Part shown: positions 52,409 to 61,348 of the stretch, in pieces
How positions within the stretch are numbered: position 1 is the first letter of the stretch
How the letters are laid out: every line of letters begins with the position of its first letter
The notes under the pieces: model-generated
Seen by the model: the letters and a program-made list of their open reading frames with translations, nothing else
What the model was told of the DNA's origin: nothing
The model's database searches: none
Position numbers and translations under genes: made by a program
Source of the DNA: CAYUYV01 sp964449455
GTDB taxonomy: Bacteria > Pseudomonadota > Alphaproteobacteria > JAJFIK01
NCBI GenBank assembly: GCA_964449455.1
Contig: CAYUYV010000001.1
Location: 46,999-110,998, forward strand
Length of the DNA stretch: 64,000 nucleotides
Direction: 5' to 3'

Positions 52409-54336
52409 CTCTGGCCCCTAACACTCTGGCCCCTAACACTCTGGCCCCCGACACTCTGGCTTCTGACACTCTGGCCTCAGACGGAGCGGATGAGGATCTG
52501 CAACGGGCGGAAGGGTCCGAGGTCTGGAGCCTCGCGATGACGGCCGCGGCCCTTTTCGCCGTCGATCCCTTCGGTCTTGGCGGTGTCGCCTTGCGCGCGC
52601 GCAGTGGTCCGGCCCGGGACCGGTGGTTGGAGACGGTCAAGGGTCTTCTGCCTGCTGATATGACCGTGCGCAAACTGCCGCCGGGTGTCAGCGACGATCG
52701 GCTCATCGGCGGTCTCGACCTTGCCGCGACTCTGAAGGCCGGCCGGCCGATCGCGGAGTCCGGCGTCCTGGCGCAGGCGAATGGCGGTGTCCTGATCATT
52801 CCCATGGCCGAACGGGTGGCACCGGTCACCGTGGCCCATGTCACGGCGGCCCTTGATCATGGGGCCATTGCCGTGGAACGCGATGGCCTGTCGACGCGCG
52901 CGGCCGCTCGCTTTGGGGCGATTGCCCTTGATGAGGGGGCCGTGGAGGACGAGAGCCCTGCGGCAGCGCTCATGGAGCGGCTGGCCGTTCACCTCGATTT
53001 GACGGGCCTGGGCCTGCGCGATCTCAGCGCGCCATTTCACACGGCGGATAATGTGGTCGCCGCCCGGGCACGCCTTGAACACATTCCCACCGATGACCGC
53101 ATCCTGAACGCCCTGTGTGAGACGGGACTGACCCTGGGCGTTGACTCCCTGCGGGTCAGTCTCCTGGCCCTGGCCGTCGCGCGGGCAGCGGCAGCCCTTG
53201 ATGGCCGCGCGGCCATGGACACCGATGATGCCCTGCTCGCGGCCCGTCTTGTGCTGGGTCCCCGTGCCACCCGGTTGCCCATGCCCGAGCCCCAGGAAGA
53301 GGAGCAGCAGGACAATCCGGCAGAAGAGGATCAGCCTCCGGAGGAAGACAGTGCCGATCCGCCACCTGAAGACCCGGCAGACAGTGAAGGGGACGAGGAC
53401 GAGATGCCCGCGCCGTCCCTTGAGGATTTGATGATCGAGGCCGCCAAGGCGGCGATGCCCGATGATGTGCTGGCCAAGCTTGCGTCGGCCCTTGCCAGCG
53501 GCAATCAGATGCGCGGGCAGGGAAAATCCGGCGCTGTTATCCGCAGTTTGCGGCGCGGGCGCCCGGCGGGAACCCGGCGCGGCGAACCGGGCGGCGGTGT
53601 GCGCCTCAATGTGGTCGAGACCCTGCGGGCGGCAGCCCCCTGGCAGCCCGTGCGCCGCCGTGCCGCCGGAGAGCCGGAGCCTGATGCGGCGGCAGGGATC
53701 CGGCCCCGCGTGCGTGTTCAGCCTGAAGACTTTCGGGTCACGCGGTTCAAGCACCGCACGGAAACCCTGACCATTTTCGTGGTGGATGCCTCCGGATCCT
53801 CCGCGCTCAATCGTCTTGCCGAGGCCAAGGGCGCGGTCGAACTTCTGCTTGCGGATTGTTATGTGCGCCGTGACGAGGTGGCTCTGGTGGCCTTCCGGGG
53901 CGCCGGCGCTGAAATTCTCTTGCCGCCGACCCGGTCCCTGGTCCGGGCCAAGCGCTCCCTTGCCGGCTTGCCCGGCGGTGGCGGAACGCCCTTGGCGGCG
54001 GGCCTTGATGCGGCCGCGGGGCTCGCCGATGCGGCGCGCCGGCGGGGCCAGACCCCCGTCCTGGTGGTTATGACCGATGGCCGTGCGAATATCGCGCGGG
54101 ACGGTACGGCAGATCGAAAACGGGCAGGCGAGGAGGCCTTGGCATCGGCGCGCACGATCCGCGCCGGCGGCCTGGGGGCCATCGTGGTGGACACTTCACC
54201 GCGCCGGCATCCCGACACGCCGCGCCTTGCCGCCGAAATGGGTGCCCGCTATCTGTCCTTGCCCCGCGCCGATTCTGCGGCCCTGTCCGGGCTTGCGCGC
54301 GATGTCAGCGCCGCGGCAGAGGCCAGTGTGGCATGA
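52405..54336 (+). CDS. bchD: Magnesium chelatase subunit D
   Basis: A 643-aa partner of BchI. The N-terminal AAA+ region is degenerate, with no functional Walker A. An acidic, Pro-rich linker follows (residues ~290-340), then a C-terminal von Willebrand A domain with the metal site at Asp461 in VVDASGSSALNR. The first 25 residues are a repeat (TLAPN/TLASD) coded by five 15-bp units. That extension is unlike usual BchD N-termini and may be a recent expansion between the overlapping start and the folded domain. The stop is 37 bp before bchO. Confidence 0.95.
   Translation: MTLAPNTLAPNTLAPDTLASDTLASDGADEDLQRAEGSEVWSLAMTAAALFAVDPFGLGGVALRARSGPARDRWLETVKGLLPADMTVRKLPPGVSDDRLIGGLDLAATLKAGRPIAESGVLAQANGGVLIIPMAERVAPVTVAHVTAALDHGAIAVERDGLSTRAAARFGAIALDEGAVEDESPAAALMERLAVHLDLTGLGLRDLSAPFHTADNVVAARARLEHIPTDDRILNALCETGLTLGVDSLRVSLLALAVARAAAALDGRAAMDTDDALLAARLVLGPRATRLPMPEPQEEEQQDNPAEEDQPPEEDSADPPPEDPADSEGDEDEMPAPSLEDLMIEAAKAAMPDDVLAKLASALASGNQMRGQGKSGAVIRSLRRGRPAGTRRGEPGGGVRLNVVETLRAAAPWQPVRRRAAGEPEPDAAAGIRPRVRVQPEDFRVTRFKHRTETLTIFVVDASGSSALNRLAEAKGAVELLLADCYVRRDEVALVAFRGAGAEILLPPTRSLVRAKRSLAGLPGGGGTPLAAGLDAAAGLADAARRRGQTPVLVVMTDGRANIARDGTADRKRAGEEALASARTIRAGGLGAIVVDTSPRRHPDTPRLAAEMGARYLSLPRADSAALSGLARDVSAAAEASVA
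52408..52482. repeat. 15-bp tandem repeat, 5 units, at the start of bchD
   Basis: Five units of the type ACTCTGGCCCCTAAC run from the second codon of bchD. The first two are identical; the others differ at the third to fifth codons. They encode TLAPN, TLAPN, TLAPD, TLASD, TLASD. Confidence 0.92.
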
Positions 54337-54373
54337 TGCGGCTCTAAGGTGATCAAAGAGCGGGAAGGCTGAC

Positions 54374-55267
54374 ATGTTCTGTCTACCGGATATGCCGGAC
54401 TGGGAGAGCGACGGACGGGACTGGCCCAATCGGGAGGCAAGCCGCTTTGTGAACGCCGCGGGCCTCACCTGGCATGTGCAGGCGTTCGGCCCGGCCGCGG
54501 CCCCGGTCCTGCTCCTGATCCATGGCACTGCAGGCGCCACCCATTCCTGGCGGGACCTTGCCCCTCTCCTGGCGGAGCGCTTTCGGGTCCTGGTGCCGGA
54601 TCTGCCGGGCCATGGCTTTACGCAAATGCCGGAGACTCACCGCCTGTCCTTGCCCGGCATGGCGCGCAGCGTGCGCGGGCTGATCGAAACTCTGGGCGTG
54701 ATGCCGGACCTTGTTATGGGGCACTCCGCGGGGGCAGCGATCCTGATCCGCATGGCCCTTGATGGCGCGATGGCACCCAAGGGCATTATCAGCCTCAATG
54801 GCGCGTTGAAACCCTTTCCCGGTGCCGCCGGCTACATCTTTCCTCAGCTTGCGAAGCTTTTGTTTCTCAATCCCGTTACTCCGCGCTTTTTGTCTTGGAC
54901 AGCGGCGCGGGGCACGGAGGCGGAGCGGCTGATTGTCCAAATGGGCTCGACCATTGATGAGCGGGGATTGGAGCTTTACACCCGATTGTTCAGCAATGGC
55001 GGGCATGTGGCCGGTGCGCTGGGCATGATGGCCAATTGGGACCTGCACCGCCTCGCTCGGGAATTGCCGAAACTCTCCGTGCCTCTCCTGCTTGTCGCTG
55101 CTGAAAAGGACAAGGCCGTGACGCCGGATGTGGCCCAGACGGTCGCCGCAGCCGTTCCGGGCGCCCGCGTTCTGTCCATGCCCCAATTGGGGCATCTGGC
55201 CCATGAAGAACGCCCGGACCTTGTTGCCGCCCTGGTCAATGAATGGGCCGACGCCCTCACGGTGTGA
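54374..55267 (+). CDS. bchO: BchO-type alpha/beta hydrolase
   Basis: This 297-aa protein belongs to the BchO group of alpha/beta hydrolases found with bchI and bchD in photosynthesis gene clusters; the exact reaction is not established. The fold is complete: LLLIHGTAGATHSW, nucleophile elbow GHSAGAA with Ser118, acid in VAAEKDKAVTP and His in QLGHLAHEE. GGGAAGGCTGAC precedes the ATG. It is third in the bchI-bchD-bchO operon and followed by a strong hairpin. Confidence 0.92.
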   Translation: MFCLPDMPDWESDGRDWPNREASRFVNAAGLTWHVQAFGPAAAPVLLLIHGTAGATHSWRDLAPLLAERFRVLVPDLPGHGFTQMPETHRLSLPGMARSVRGLIETLGVMPDLVMGHSAGAAILIRMALDGAMAPKGIISLNGALKPFPGAAGYIFPQLAKLLFLNPVTPRFLSWTAARGTEAERLIVQMGSTIDERGLELYTRLFSNGGHVAGALGMMANWDLHRLARELPKLSVPLLLVAAEKDKAVTPDVAQTVAAAVPGARVLSMPQLGHLAHEERPDLVAALVNEWADALTV

Positions 55268-55269
55268 GC

Positions 55270-55306
55270 GGCCAATGGGGTCATTGCGTCCCACCCCCCA
55301 TTGGCC
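55270..55306. terminator. Bidirectional terminator candidate between bchO and motA
   Basis: GGCCAATGGGG and CCCCATTGGCC form an 11-bp perfect stem with a 15-nt loop. It begins 3 nt after the bchO stop and lies between two convergent genes, so it probably serves both. There is no strong T-tract. Confidence 0.6.
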
Positions 55307-55349
55307 ATCTTGGATGGCTTGCAAATCCGTCAGTCCCGGATCCAGATCA

Positions 55350-56222
55350 TCAGCCCACTTCGGGTGGGATTTCCTTGATGGCTTCTTCGAGCTTGGCAAA
55401 GCTGGGCTGGACTTCTGTCGGCACATTGCCCCGGCCCACCTCGACGGAAATTTGCGGCGGGTTGCCGTGGAGGTGGGAGACGAGCACATCCCGGATGATA
55501 AAGAAGAACTGGGCTTCTTCCTCCAGAATGGCCTTCAGCCGTGACGCCATGGGGCCGACGAAACCATAGGCGAGGAACACGCCGAGAAAAGTGCCGACCA
55601 GTGCGCCGCCGATCATCTTCCCGAGGACGGCCGGCGGCTCGTTGATGGCCGACATGGTCTTGATGATCCCCAGCACCGCGGCCACGATCCCAAGGGCCGG
55701 CAGGCCGTCAGCCATTGTCTGCATGGCGTGCGCCGCGCCGTCGGCCTCATGGTGATGTTTTTCGAGCTGCTTTTCCATCGTGTCTTCCACCTGATGGGGA
55801 TCCTCGAAATTCATCGTCATCATGCGAAGCGTATCGGTGATCAGGTGCAGGACATGGTGGTCCTTCACGATCCGGGGAAAGCGCGAGAAAATGGCGCTTT
55901 CGTCCGGGTTTTCCAGATGGGCTTCAAGGGCGATGACACCCTTCGTCTTGATTGTCTTGGTCAGGAGGAAGAGCATGCACAAGAGGTCGGTGTAGTCCTG
56001 GGCCTTCCATTTTGGGCCTGCGAAGACCTTGCCGAAGCCGCCCATGGTGGCCTTCACATTGCCCATGCCATTGGCGATGACAAAGGCGCCGACGGCGGCG
56101 CCCCCGATCATCATCAACTCGAAGGGCGCCGCCTTGATGATGACGTCAAAGTTACCGCCGGCCAGCATGAAGCCGCCGAACACCATCACGAAGACAACGA
56201 CAATACCTATGATCGGAAGCAT
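55350..56222 (-). CDS. motA: Flagellar motor stator protein MotA
   Basis: This 290-aa inner-membrane protein is the proton-channel stator subunit that drives the flagellum. The four helices and the loop typical of the family are visible: MLPIIGIVVVFVMVFGGFML at the start and ADGLPALGIVAAVLGIIKTM and GALVGTFLGVFLAYG in the C-terminal half. Length is normal. Start at the ATG at 56222. MotB, usually directly downstream, is absent here; what follows is bchO on the other strand. motB must be elsewhere, as in several alphaproteobacteria. Confidence 0.93.
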   Translation of the reverse strand: MLPIIGIVVVFVMVFGGFMLAGGNFDVIIKAAPFELMMIGGAAVGAFVIANGMGNVKATMGGFGKVFAGPKWKAQDYTDLLCMLFLLTKTIKTKGVIALEAHLENPDESAIFSRFPRIVKDHHVLHLITDTLRMMTMNFEDPHQVEDTMEKQLEKHHHEADGAAHAMQTMADGLPALGIVAAVLGIIKTMSAINEPPAVLGKMIGGALVGTFLGVFLAYGFVGPMASRLKAILEEEAQFFFIIRDVLVSHLHGNPPQISVEVGRGNVPTEVQPSFAKLEEAIKEIPPEVG

Positions 56223-56302
56223 CCGCCCACCCCGCTTTTGGGGCCGGACCCTCCCGATCCGGCCTCCCCGCACGGGGCACACAATGCCGTCTTATCCTTA
56301 AG

Positions 56303-57361
56303 TCACGATGAAGTCCGCGCGGCAGCCCGCTTCGCCTGTCGCTGGGCCTTCAGGGCCTCAATCACAGGACCCATGCGTGCTTCGAAATAGCGGTCACAGC
56401 CGATGCAGAGATTTTCATAAGGCGTGCCTTTGGGCGTCGTCGTCTGGCAGGTCCCCCGGAACGCCTCGGGCGAGACCCCATGACCAATGCCCATTTCATC
56501 CGGACGCCCCCGATTGAGGGCCTGAAATGCGGGGTGGGCCTTCAGGCTTTCCAGGATGTCCGTCAGGGGCTCCTCTGCCACACTGCCGACCGGCAACTGG
56601 GTTTTCAGGCAGCAGGGATAAAGGCTGCCATCAGGTTCGATGGCGACTTCAGACCCGCGCCGTCCCATATTGAGGAACCCTTTGGCGCCGGACTGGCGGG
56701 CGCAGAAATTTGTCTCCATCTTGGCCTGGGAGAGGACATTGGCCCAGGCCCGGCCGCGCGGCCACAACTCACCAATCCAGGAGCCGGGCTCGGCGCCCAT
56801 GATGTTGTAAAAGGGCCCTGGCTCCACAAGCCAATCCCGGCTTTCGACCGAAAGGCCGACCCGGGTCACGCCATGGGCCTCAAAGGCCTGTTGGAGCCGG
56901 TCCATCACCGGGGCCCGCCGATCGCGCTCCATGCCCACATGATATTCATCCATGCCGGCGCAACTGATGAGCCATACGCCCCGTTCCAACAGTGTGCCGA
57001 CAATCTCCGGCGTGACGAGGTCGCCTGTGGTCTGGAGGATGATGCGGGCGCCATCCTGCCCATATTTTTCCTTGAACAGATCAAGCGCCGGATACAGAAC
57101 CGTTTCACGCACGGGGTTCAGCAGCAATTCGCCGCCCGCCAGGATCAGGCGGCCGACCCGCCTTTGCAGCCGTCCGTCTGCACCTTGTGTTTCATAGCTG
57201 AGCTGATCGGGCAGATTGGCGATGATTTTCGGGAAATGGGTCCGCGCCTCCTCGACCACGGCCTCAAGCTCGTCGCGCACATAAGGGCGAAACCGGTCAT
57301 CATAGCAATGGGCGCAGCGCCGGTGGCAGGCCCAGCACATGACATAATAAATAGATTCCAT
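56303..57361 (-). CDS. Radical SAM protein with SPASM-like C-terminus
   Basis: This 352-aa protein has the radical SAM cluster motif CHRRCAHC (CxxxCxxC) at residues ~12-20, preceded by an extra Cys (CWACH). The barrel contains RLILAGGELLLNP. The C-terminal third has additional Cys clusters (PCCLK, GTCQ and NLCIGCDRYF) that could bind auxiliary iron-sulfur clusters as in SPASM enzymes. Substrate is unknown. No precursor peptide gene is seen nearby, so a peptide-modifying role is only one possibility. Start at the ATG at 57361; longer frames lack a signal. It is divergent from the MFS transporter. Confidence 0.88.
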   Translation of the reverse strand: MESIYYVMCWACHRRCAHCYDDRFRPYVRDELEAVVEEARTHFPKIIANLPDQLSYETQGADGRLQRRVGRLILAGGELLLNPVRETVLYPALDLFKEKYGQDGARIILQTTGDLVTPEIVGTLLERGVWLISCAGMDEYHVGMERDRRAPVMDRLQQAFEAHGVTRVGLSVESRDWLVEPGPFYNIMGAEPGSWIGELWPRGRAWANVLSQAKMETNFCARQSGAKGFLNMGRRGSEVAIEPDGSLYPCCLKTQLPVGSVAEEPLTDILESLKAHPAFQALNRGRPDEMGIGHGVSPEAFRGTCQTTTPKGTPYENLCIGCDRYFEARMGPVIEALKAQRQAKRAAARTSS

Positions 57362-57474
57362 CAGGCCTTCCGCTCCCTGAGCATCAATTCTCCAACCCCT
57401 CACCGAGAGGATACGACAAGGGGGAGGGGGCTGGAAAGGCGGCGCCTGGCGCACCAGGATAGGGTGACGCCCAT

Positions 57475-58872
57475 GTGAAGGGCAGGAAAGACCGCAAAAC
57501 CAAATGGGGACGCCGGGTGCGCGAGACGATAAAAGACCCCCCTGATCCACGCCGCGGGGATCAAGGGGATGGTGATCAGGCAGACGGGCATCAGGGGAAC
57601 AGCGCCAATGCTGAGGCCGGCCCCGAACGGCCGCCGGAAACCGGCGCGGGCCGGTCCCGCCGGGTCACCACGCCGCGGGAGCGGTCCTTTGCCTTTATCA
57701 TTCTGTTTGCGAGCCTGACCTGTCTTGGCATGGGGCAGACAGTCATTTTTGCGACTCTGCCGCCACTGTCGCGCCAATTGGGCATGATCGACTTCCAGGT
57801 CGGGGCCATTTTCATGGTTTCCGCCGTGTTCTGGCTCATCATGAGCCCTTATTGGGGGCGGCGCAGCGATTTTCTGGGCCGAAAGCCTGTCATTCTGATC
57901 GGTTTGAGTGGCTTTGCCGTGTCCACGGCGCTGTTCGCGGTGCTTTTGGGCTTCGGGCTCGACGGTGTGCTGCCCCTGGCCGTTGTCTATCCGGCCCTTA
58001 TCCTGTCGCGTACCATTTACGGCACCCTGGGACCCGGCGCGAACAGCGCAGCCCAGGCCTATGTGGCGGACCGCACAACGCCGGAGCAGCGCACGAGCGC
58101 GCTGGCGGGCATGGGTGCGGCATTTGTGCTCGGCACGACCATGGGGCCGGGTATGGTCTGGTTCCTGTCAGGCTATGGGCTGCTGGCGCCACTCTTCGGA
58201 GTCGCGACGCTCGGGGCCCTGAGTGGCGTTGCCATTCTGCTGTTTCTTCCCGAGCGCACGGGCCCCAAGGAGCGGGTGGAGACGCCACCGGTGCGGCTTT
58301 GGGACCCGCGGGTCCGAGAGGCCCTGACGATCTGTGTTCTGCTCTCGGTCAGTCAGGCGATCCCGGTGCAGACGATTACCTTCCTGTTCCTCGACCGCTT
58401 TGCCGATGATCCTGCCCTGGCGGCCGAAATGGCGGCGGAGGCGCTGCTTGCCTCGTCCATCGGGATGTTGATTGTCCAACTCGCCGTCTTGCCCCGGCTT
58501 GGCTGGCCCGAGCGGCGGCTGATGCGGGTCGGCACCGTGCTGGCGGCGGGCGGCTACAGCTTGCTTGTCGCCTCGCCCAATCCGGGGGCCGTGATTCTGG
58601 CGATGGTCTTTGTCGGGATCGGCTTTGCCATGGCCCGGTCTGGCAGCGTTGGGTCCGCGTCACTGGCCGTGACGCCGGAGGAGCAGGGCGGTGTGGCCGG
58701 CCTGATCGGTGCCACCGGGGGCGCCGGATTTGTTGTCGCGCCGCTGGTGGCTTTCCCGCTTTATGCCTTGGCGCCGTCAGCGCCCTTTGCCCTGTGCTTC
58801 ACGATTGTCATGAGCGTCATTGTGTGGCTCGCGATCAAAGGGCCGCGTCCACAGGCCGGATCTGGACACTGA
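57475..58872 (+). CDS. Major facilitator superfamily transporter
   Basis: A 465-aa transporter with twelve predicted helices and the MFS loop motif GRRSDFLGRKPVI between helices 2 and 3. The frame begins with GTG at 57475 (AGGGTGACGCCC upstream; an ATG two bases earlier reads directly into a stop). The first ~65 residues are hydrophilic and repetitive (GDQGDGDQADGHQG), unusual for the family; a later start is possible. It resembles drug or metabolite efflux MFS proteins (TCR/Tet type), with unknown substrate. Confidence 0.87.
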   Translation: MKGRKDRKTKWGRRVRETIKDPPDPRRGDQGDGDQADGHQGNSANAEAGPERPPETGAGRSRRVTTPRERSFAFIILFASLTCLGMGQTVIFATLPPLSRQLGMIDFQVGAIFMVSAVFWLIMSPYWGRRSDFLGRKPVILIGLSGFAVSTALFAVLLGFGLDGVLPLAVVYPALILSRTIYGTLGPGANSAAQAYVADRTTPEQRTSALAGMGAAFVLGTTMGPGMVWFLSGYGLLAPLFGVATLGALSGVAILLFLPERTGPKERVETPPVRLWDPRVREALTICVLLSVSQAIPVQTITFLFLDRFADDPALAAEMAAEALLASSIGMLIVQLAVLPRLGWPERRLMRVGTVLAAGGYSLLVASPNPGAVILAMVFVGIGFAMARSGSVGSASLAVTPEEQGGVAGLIGATGGAGFVVAPLVAFPLYALAPSAPFALCFTIVMSVIVWLAIKGPRPQAGSGH

Positions 58873-58880
58873 TCAAATGA

Positions 58881-60155
58881 TCAGCGCCCGGCGTCGCGCA
58901 TAGTATCCAGAAGGGCAAGGGTCGCAAAGCCGTCTGCCGGCAGCCCCCGTGTGGCCTGAAACTTCCGGATGGCGGCACGGGTCCGTGCCCCGATGACCCC
59001 GTCGACGTCGCCGACTCCATAGCCGGCCCGGTTCAAAAGGGTCTGAAGCTCCTTGCGTTCGTCCCGGGACAGGATCTTGGTGTTGCGGGGCCAGGATCCT
59101 TTGAACGGACCCGCGCCCTTGATCCGGTCGGACAGATGCGCGATGCCGAGGGCATAGGCCGTGGCCGGATTATAGCGCATGATGGCCCGGAAATTCTGGT
59201 AGACGATGAAGGCGGGTCCTTCATGGCCGGCGGGCACCACGATTGAGGCGTTGAGATCCGCTGCAGGCAAGGCCGCACCGCCCGGACGCCGCACGCCCAT
59301 CCGGGCCCAGCTTGACAGGTCCTTGCGCACGGACAGTCCGGCAAGGGCATAATCGAACCGCTCGGGCAGAATGACCTCGCGGCCCCAGCGATACTCCGTG
59401 TCCCAATTGGCTTGTTTCAGGAAATTGGCCGTGGAGGCGAAAGCATCCGGCAGGCTGTCCCAAATATCCCGCCGTCCGTCGCCATCAAAGTCGACGGCGT
59501 AGGAAAGGAAACTGGAGGGCAGGAACTGGGTGTGGCCCATGGCCCCGGCCCATGACCCTTTTAGGCCTGCGCGGGTCTTGTCGCCGGCCTGAATGATCTT
59601 GAGCGCATTGATCAGCTCGCGCTCGCCGAACCGGGCGCGCCGGCCCGAATAGGCGAGCGTGGCCAGGGACCGGATGATGTCGTAATTGCCTTTGATGGCG
59701 CCGTAACTCGTCTCTAGCCCCCAGATCGCGACGATAACCTGCGTCGGCACCCCATAGGCCCTTTCAACGCGGGCAAGCAGGGCTGCGTGCTGGGACAGGT
59801 TTTGGCGCCCGTTCTTGACCCGCGTCGCCGAGACCGCGCCGTCGAGATACTCCCAAATCGGACGGGTGAACTCCGGCTGATAGGCATTGCGTTTCAGCAC
59901 TTTCGGGTCCGGCGTGACCCCCCGCAGCGCCTCTTCGGCGACTTGCCGGGAAATGCCGTTGGCCGGTGCCTTACGCAAGAAGCCCTCTCGCCAGGTCTCA
60001 AAGCCCGGCGGCACGGCGATCTCAGGTTCGGCCGGCTTTGTTGGCGCGGCGCTCGGGGCCGGCTTGGGCTGAGTCGCGGAAGCCGGCGCCAGCATCGTCA
60101 AGGAGAGGCCAATAAGGCCAAGGGCGATGGAAATTCGGCGTGGCGACAGGCTCAT
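58881..60155 (-). CDS. Lytic murein transglycosylase, MltB type, with PG-binding domain
   Basis: This 424-aa exported enzyme cuts peptidoglycan glycan strands. It has a signal peptide (LGLIGLSLTMLAPASA), an SLT_2/MltB domain with the catalytic Glu148 in AIWGLETSYG and the GAMGHTQFLPSSF motif, and a C-terminal PG_binding_1 domain (LNRAGYGVGDVDGVIG). GGAAGG precedes the ATG at 60155. No lipobox Cys follows the signal peptide, so it is soluble in the periplasm. It ends 9 bp from the convergent MFS gene. Confidence 0.94.
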   Translation of the reverse strand: MSLSPRRISIALGLIGLSLTMLAPASATQPKPAPSAAPTKPAEPEIAVPPGFETWREGFLRKAPANGISRQVAEEALRGVTPDPKVLKRNAYQPEFTRPIWEYLDGAVSATRVKNGRQNLSQHAALLARVERAYGVPTQVIVAIWGLETSYGAIKGNYDIIRSLATLAYSGRRARFGERELINALKIIQAGDKTRAGLKGSWAGAMGHTQFLPSSFLSYAVDFDGDGRRDIWDSLPDAFASTANFLKQANWDTEYRWGREVILPERFDYALAGLSVRKDLSSWARMGVRRPGGAALPAADLNASIVVPAGHEGPAFIVYQNFRAIMRYNPATAYALGIAHLSDRIKGAGPFKGSWPRNTKILSRDERKELQTLLNRAGYGVGDVDGVIGARTRAAIRKFQATRGLPADGFATLALLDTMRDAGR

Positions 60156-60438
60156 GGGCAATCCTTCCAGCGGGGGCGTCCACAGACCATCAGGTGTGAC
60201 GTGATTGACCGGTCCGCGCAAGGGAGGGTGGGGCGCGATTGAGGATGATGTCCGGTTCCGCCCAATTGGGCCGTGGCGGATTGACCGGGCGTTGGTTCCT
60301 GGCTAGTCTCCGCGCTCAATCCGGGTGGATCCCAGCTTATGATGCCGTGAAATGACGTGTTTCTGCGCCGACGATGGGGCAGCAGTGTGATGCGGTCATG
60401 GGTCCGGCATGCAGACGTCAGTTAGGCAGGACGAAGTC

Positions 60439-60564
60439 ATGAAGATCAAGAATTCGCTGAAATCACTGAAGGATCGCCATAAGGCGTGCCGCGTCGTCCG
60501 CCGTCGCGGCCGCGTTTACGTGATCAACAAGGTTCAAAAGCGCTTTAAGGCCCGCCAGGGCTGA
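60439..60564 (+). CDS. rpmJ: 50S ribosomal protein bL36
   Basis: This 41-aa basic protein begins MKIKNSLKSLKDRHKAC and ends QKRFKARQG. It is the alphaproteobacterial bL36 form with one Cys and no zinc ribbon. AGGACGAAGTC precedes the ATG and a strong terminator follows, so it is a single-gene transcript. Confidence 0.96.
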   Translation: MKIKNSLKSLKDRHKACRVVRRRGRVYVINKVQKRFKARQG

Positions 60565-60600
60565 GTCCTGCGCTCGTTACCCTTGCGCCTGAGACCAGTG

Positions 60601-60634
60601 AAAGCCGCATCCGGTGGGATGCGGCTTTTTTCTA
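60601..60634 (+). terminator. Rho-independent terminator after rpmJ
   Basis: AAAGCCGCATCC and GGATGCGGCTTT form a 12-bp stem with a 4-nt loop (GGTG), ending in six T. It lies 36 bp past the rpmJ stop and also precedes the convergent gene's end. Confidence 0.93.
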
Positions 60635-60652
60635 TTTTCCAAGAGGCGGCGT

Positions 60653-61348
60653 TTAGCCGGGGCAGGAAGCGGCGCCGACTTCGGCAACATAGGTGAATTG
60701 GTTGTATTTCCACTTTCCCTGCAACATTGTGGCCACGGGCACGCGGCGGGCTCCGGTATTGTCGAACAGGGCCAACACCGGACCTTGAGGTCCACTCTCG
60801 ATGGACCACCGACCGCTCCCTTGCGCGGTTCCGGCTGCTCCCGCGCTTGGATTGTTGCCGCCCCGCTGGGAATTATACCCACCACCCACGCTGAACGCGC
60901 TTTCGGAGGTTTTGTAGAAAATATTCCGAGGGCAGATGTGATAGTAGCCGGACGAGCCGCCTTTCGCGACTGAGCCGATGCCGGGTGAGAAAATCCAATA
61001 GACCCGGACCCTGCGCACGCCGTCGCGATAGGCAAGGGCGTAAGGATTGTTGCCGACACTGCGCGGCTCGACCCCGCGCCACCCGCGCGGCGGGCCACCA
61101 TTGAAATTGGCCACGGGCGGCTGACCGGAGCGGCCATAATTACCCAATTCGTCAATGTAGTAGGCACCTGGCTCAAAGCCATATTGGGCCAGAAGCTGGC
61201 CCATTTCCCGTGCCATCGGCGCGCCATTGATGGTGTAGCCGTCATTGGCTGCGGCGCTGGTGAATGCAAACATCGCGGCACAAAGAAGACCGCTCACCCC
61301 TTTGAAGAAGCGGCCCAGAGGCTCGCCCCACAAACGCTCTGCTGTCAT
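60653..61348 (-). CDS. Exported protein of unknown function
   Basis: This 231-aa protein has a signal peptide (GVSGLLCAAMFAFTSAAA), and a start at 61348 supported by GGGACAGG. The mature part is rich in Gly, Tyr and Asn, with GYTINGAPMAREMGQLLAQY near the start and two Cys (HICPRN and AASCPG) likely to pair. I recognise no family. It converges on rpmJ. Confidence 0.75.
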   Translation of the reverse strand: MTAERLWGEPLGRFFKGVSGLLCAAMFAFTSAAANDGYTINGAPMAREMGQLLAQYGFEPGAYYIDELGNYGRSGQPPVANFNGGPPRGWRGVEPRSVGNNPYALAYRDGVRRVRVYWIFSPGIGSVAKGGSSGYYHICPRNIFYKTSESAFSVGGGYNSQRGGNNPSAGAAGTAQGSGRWSIESGPQGPVLALFDNTGARRVPVATMLQGKWKYNQFTYVAEVGAASCPG

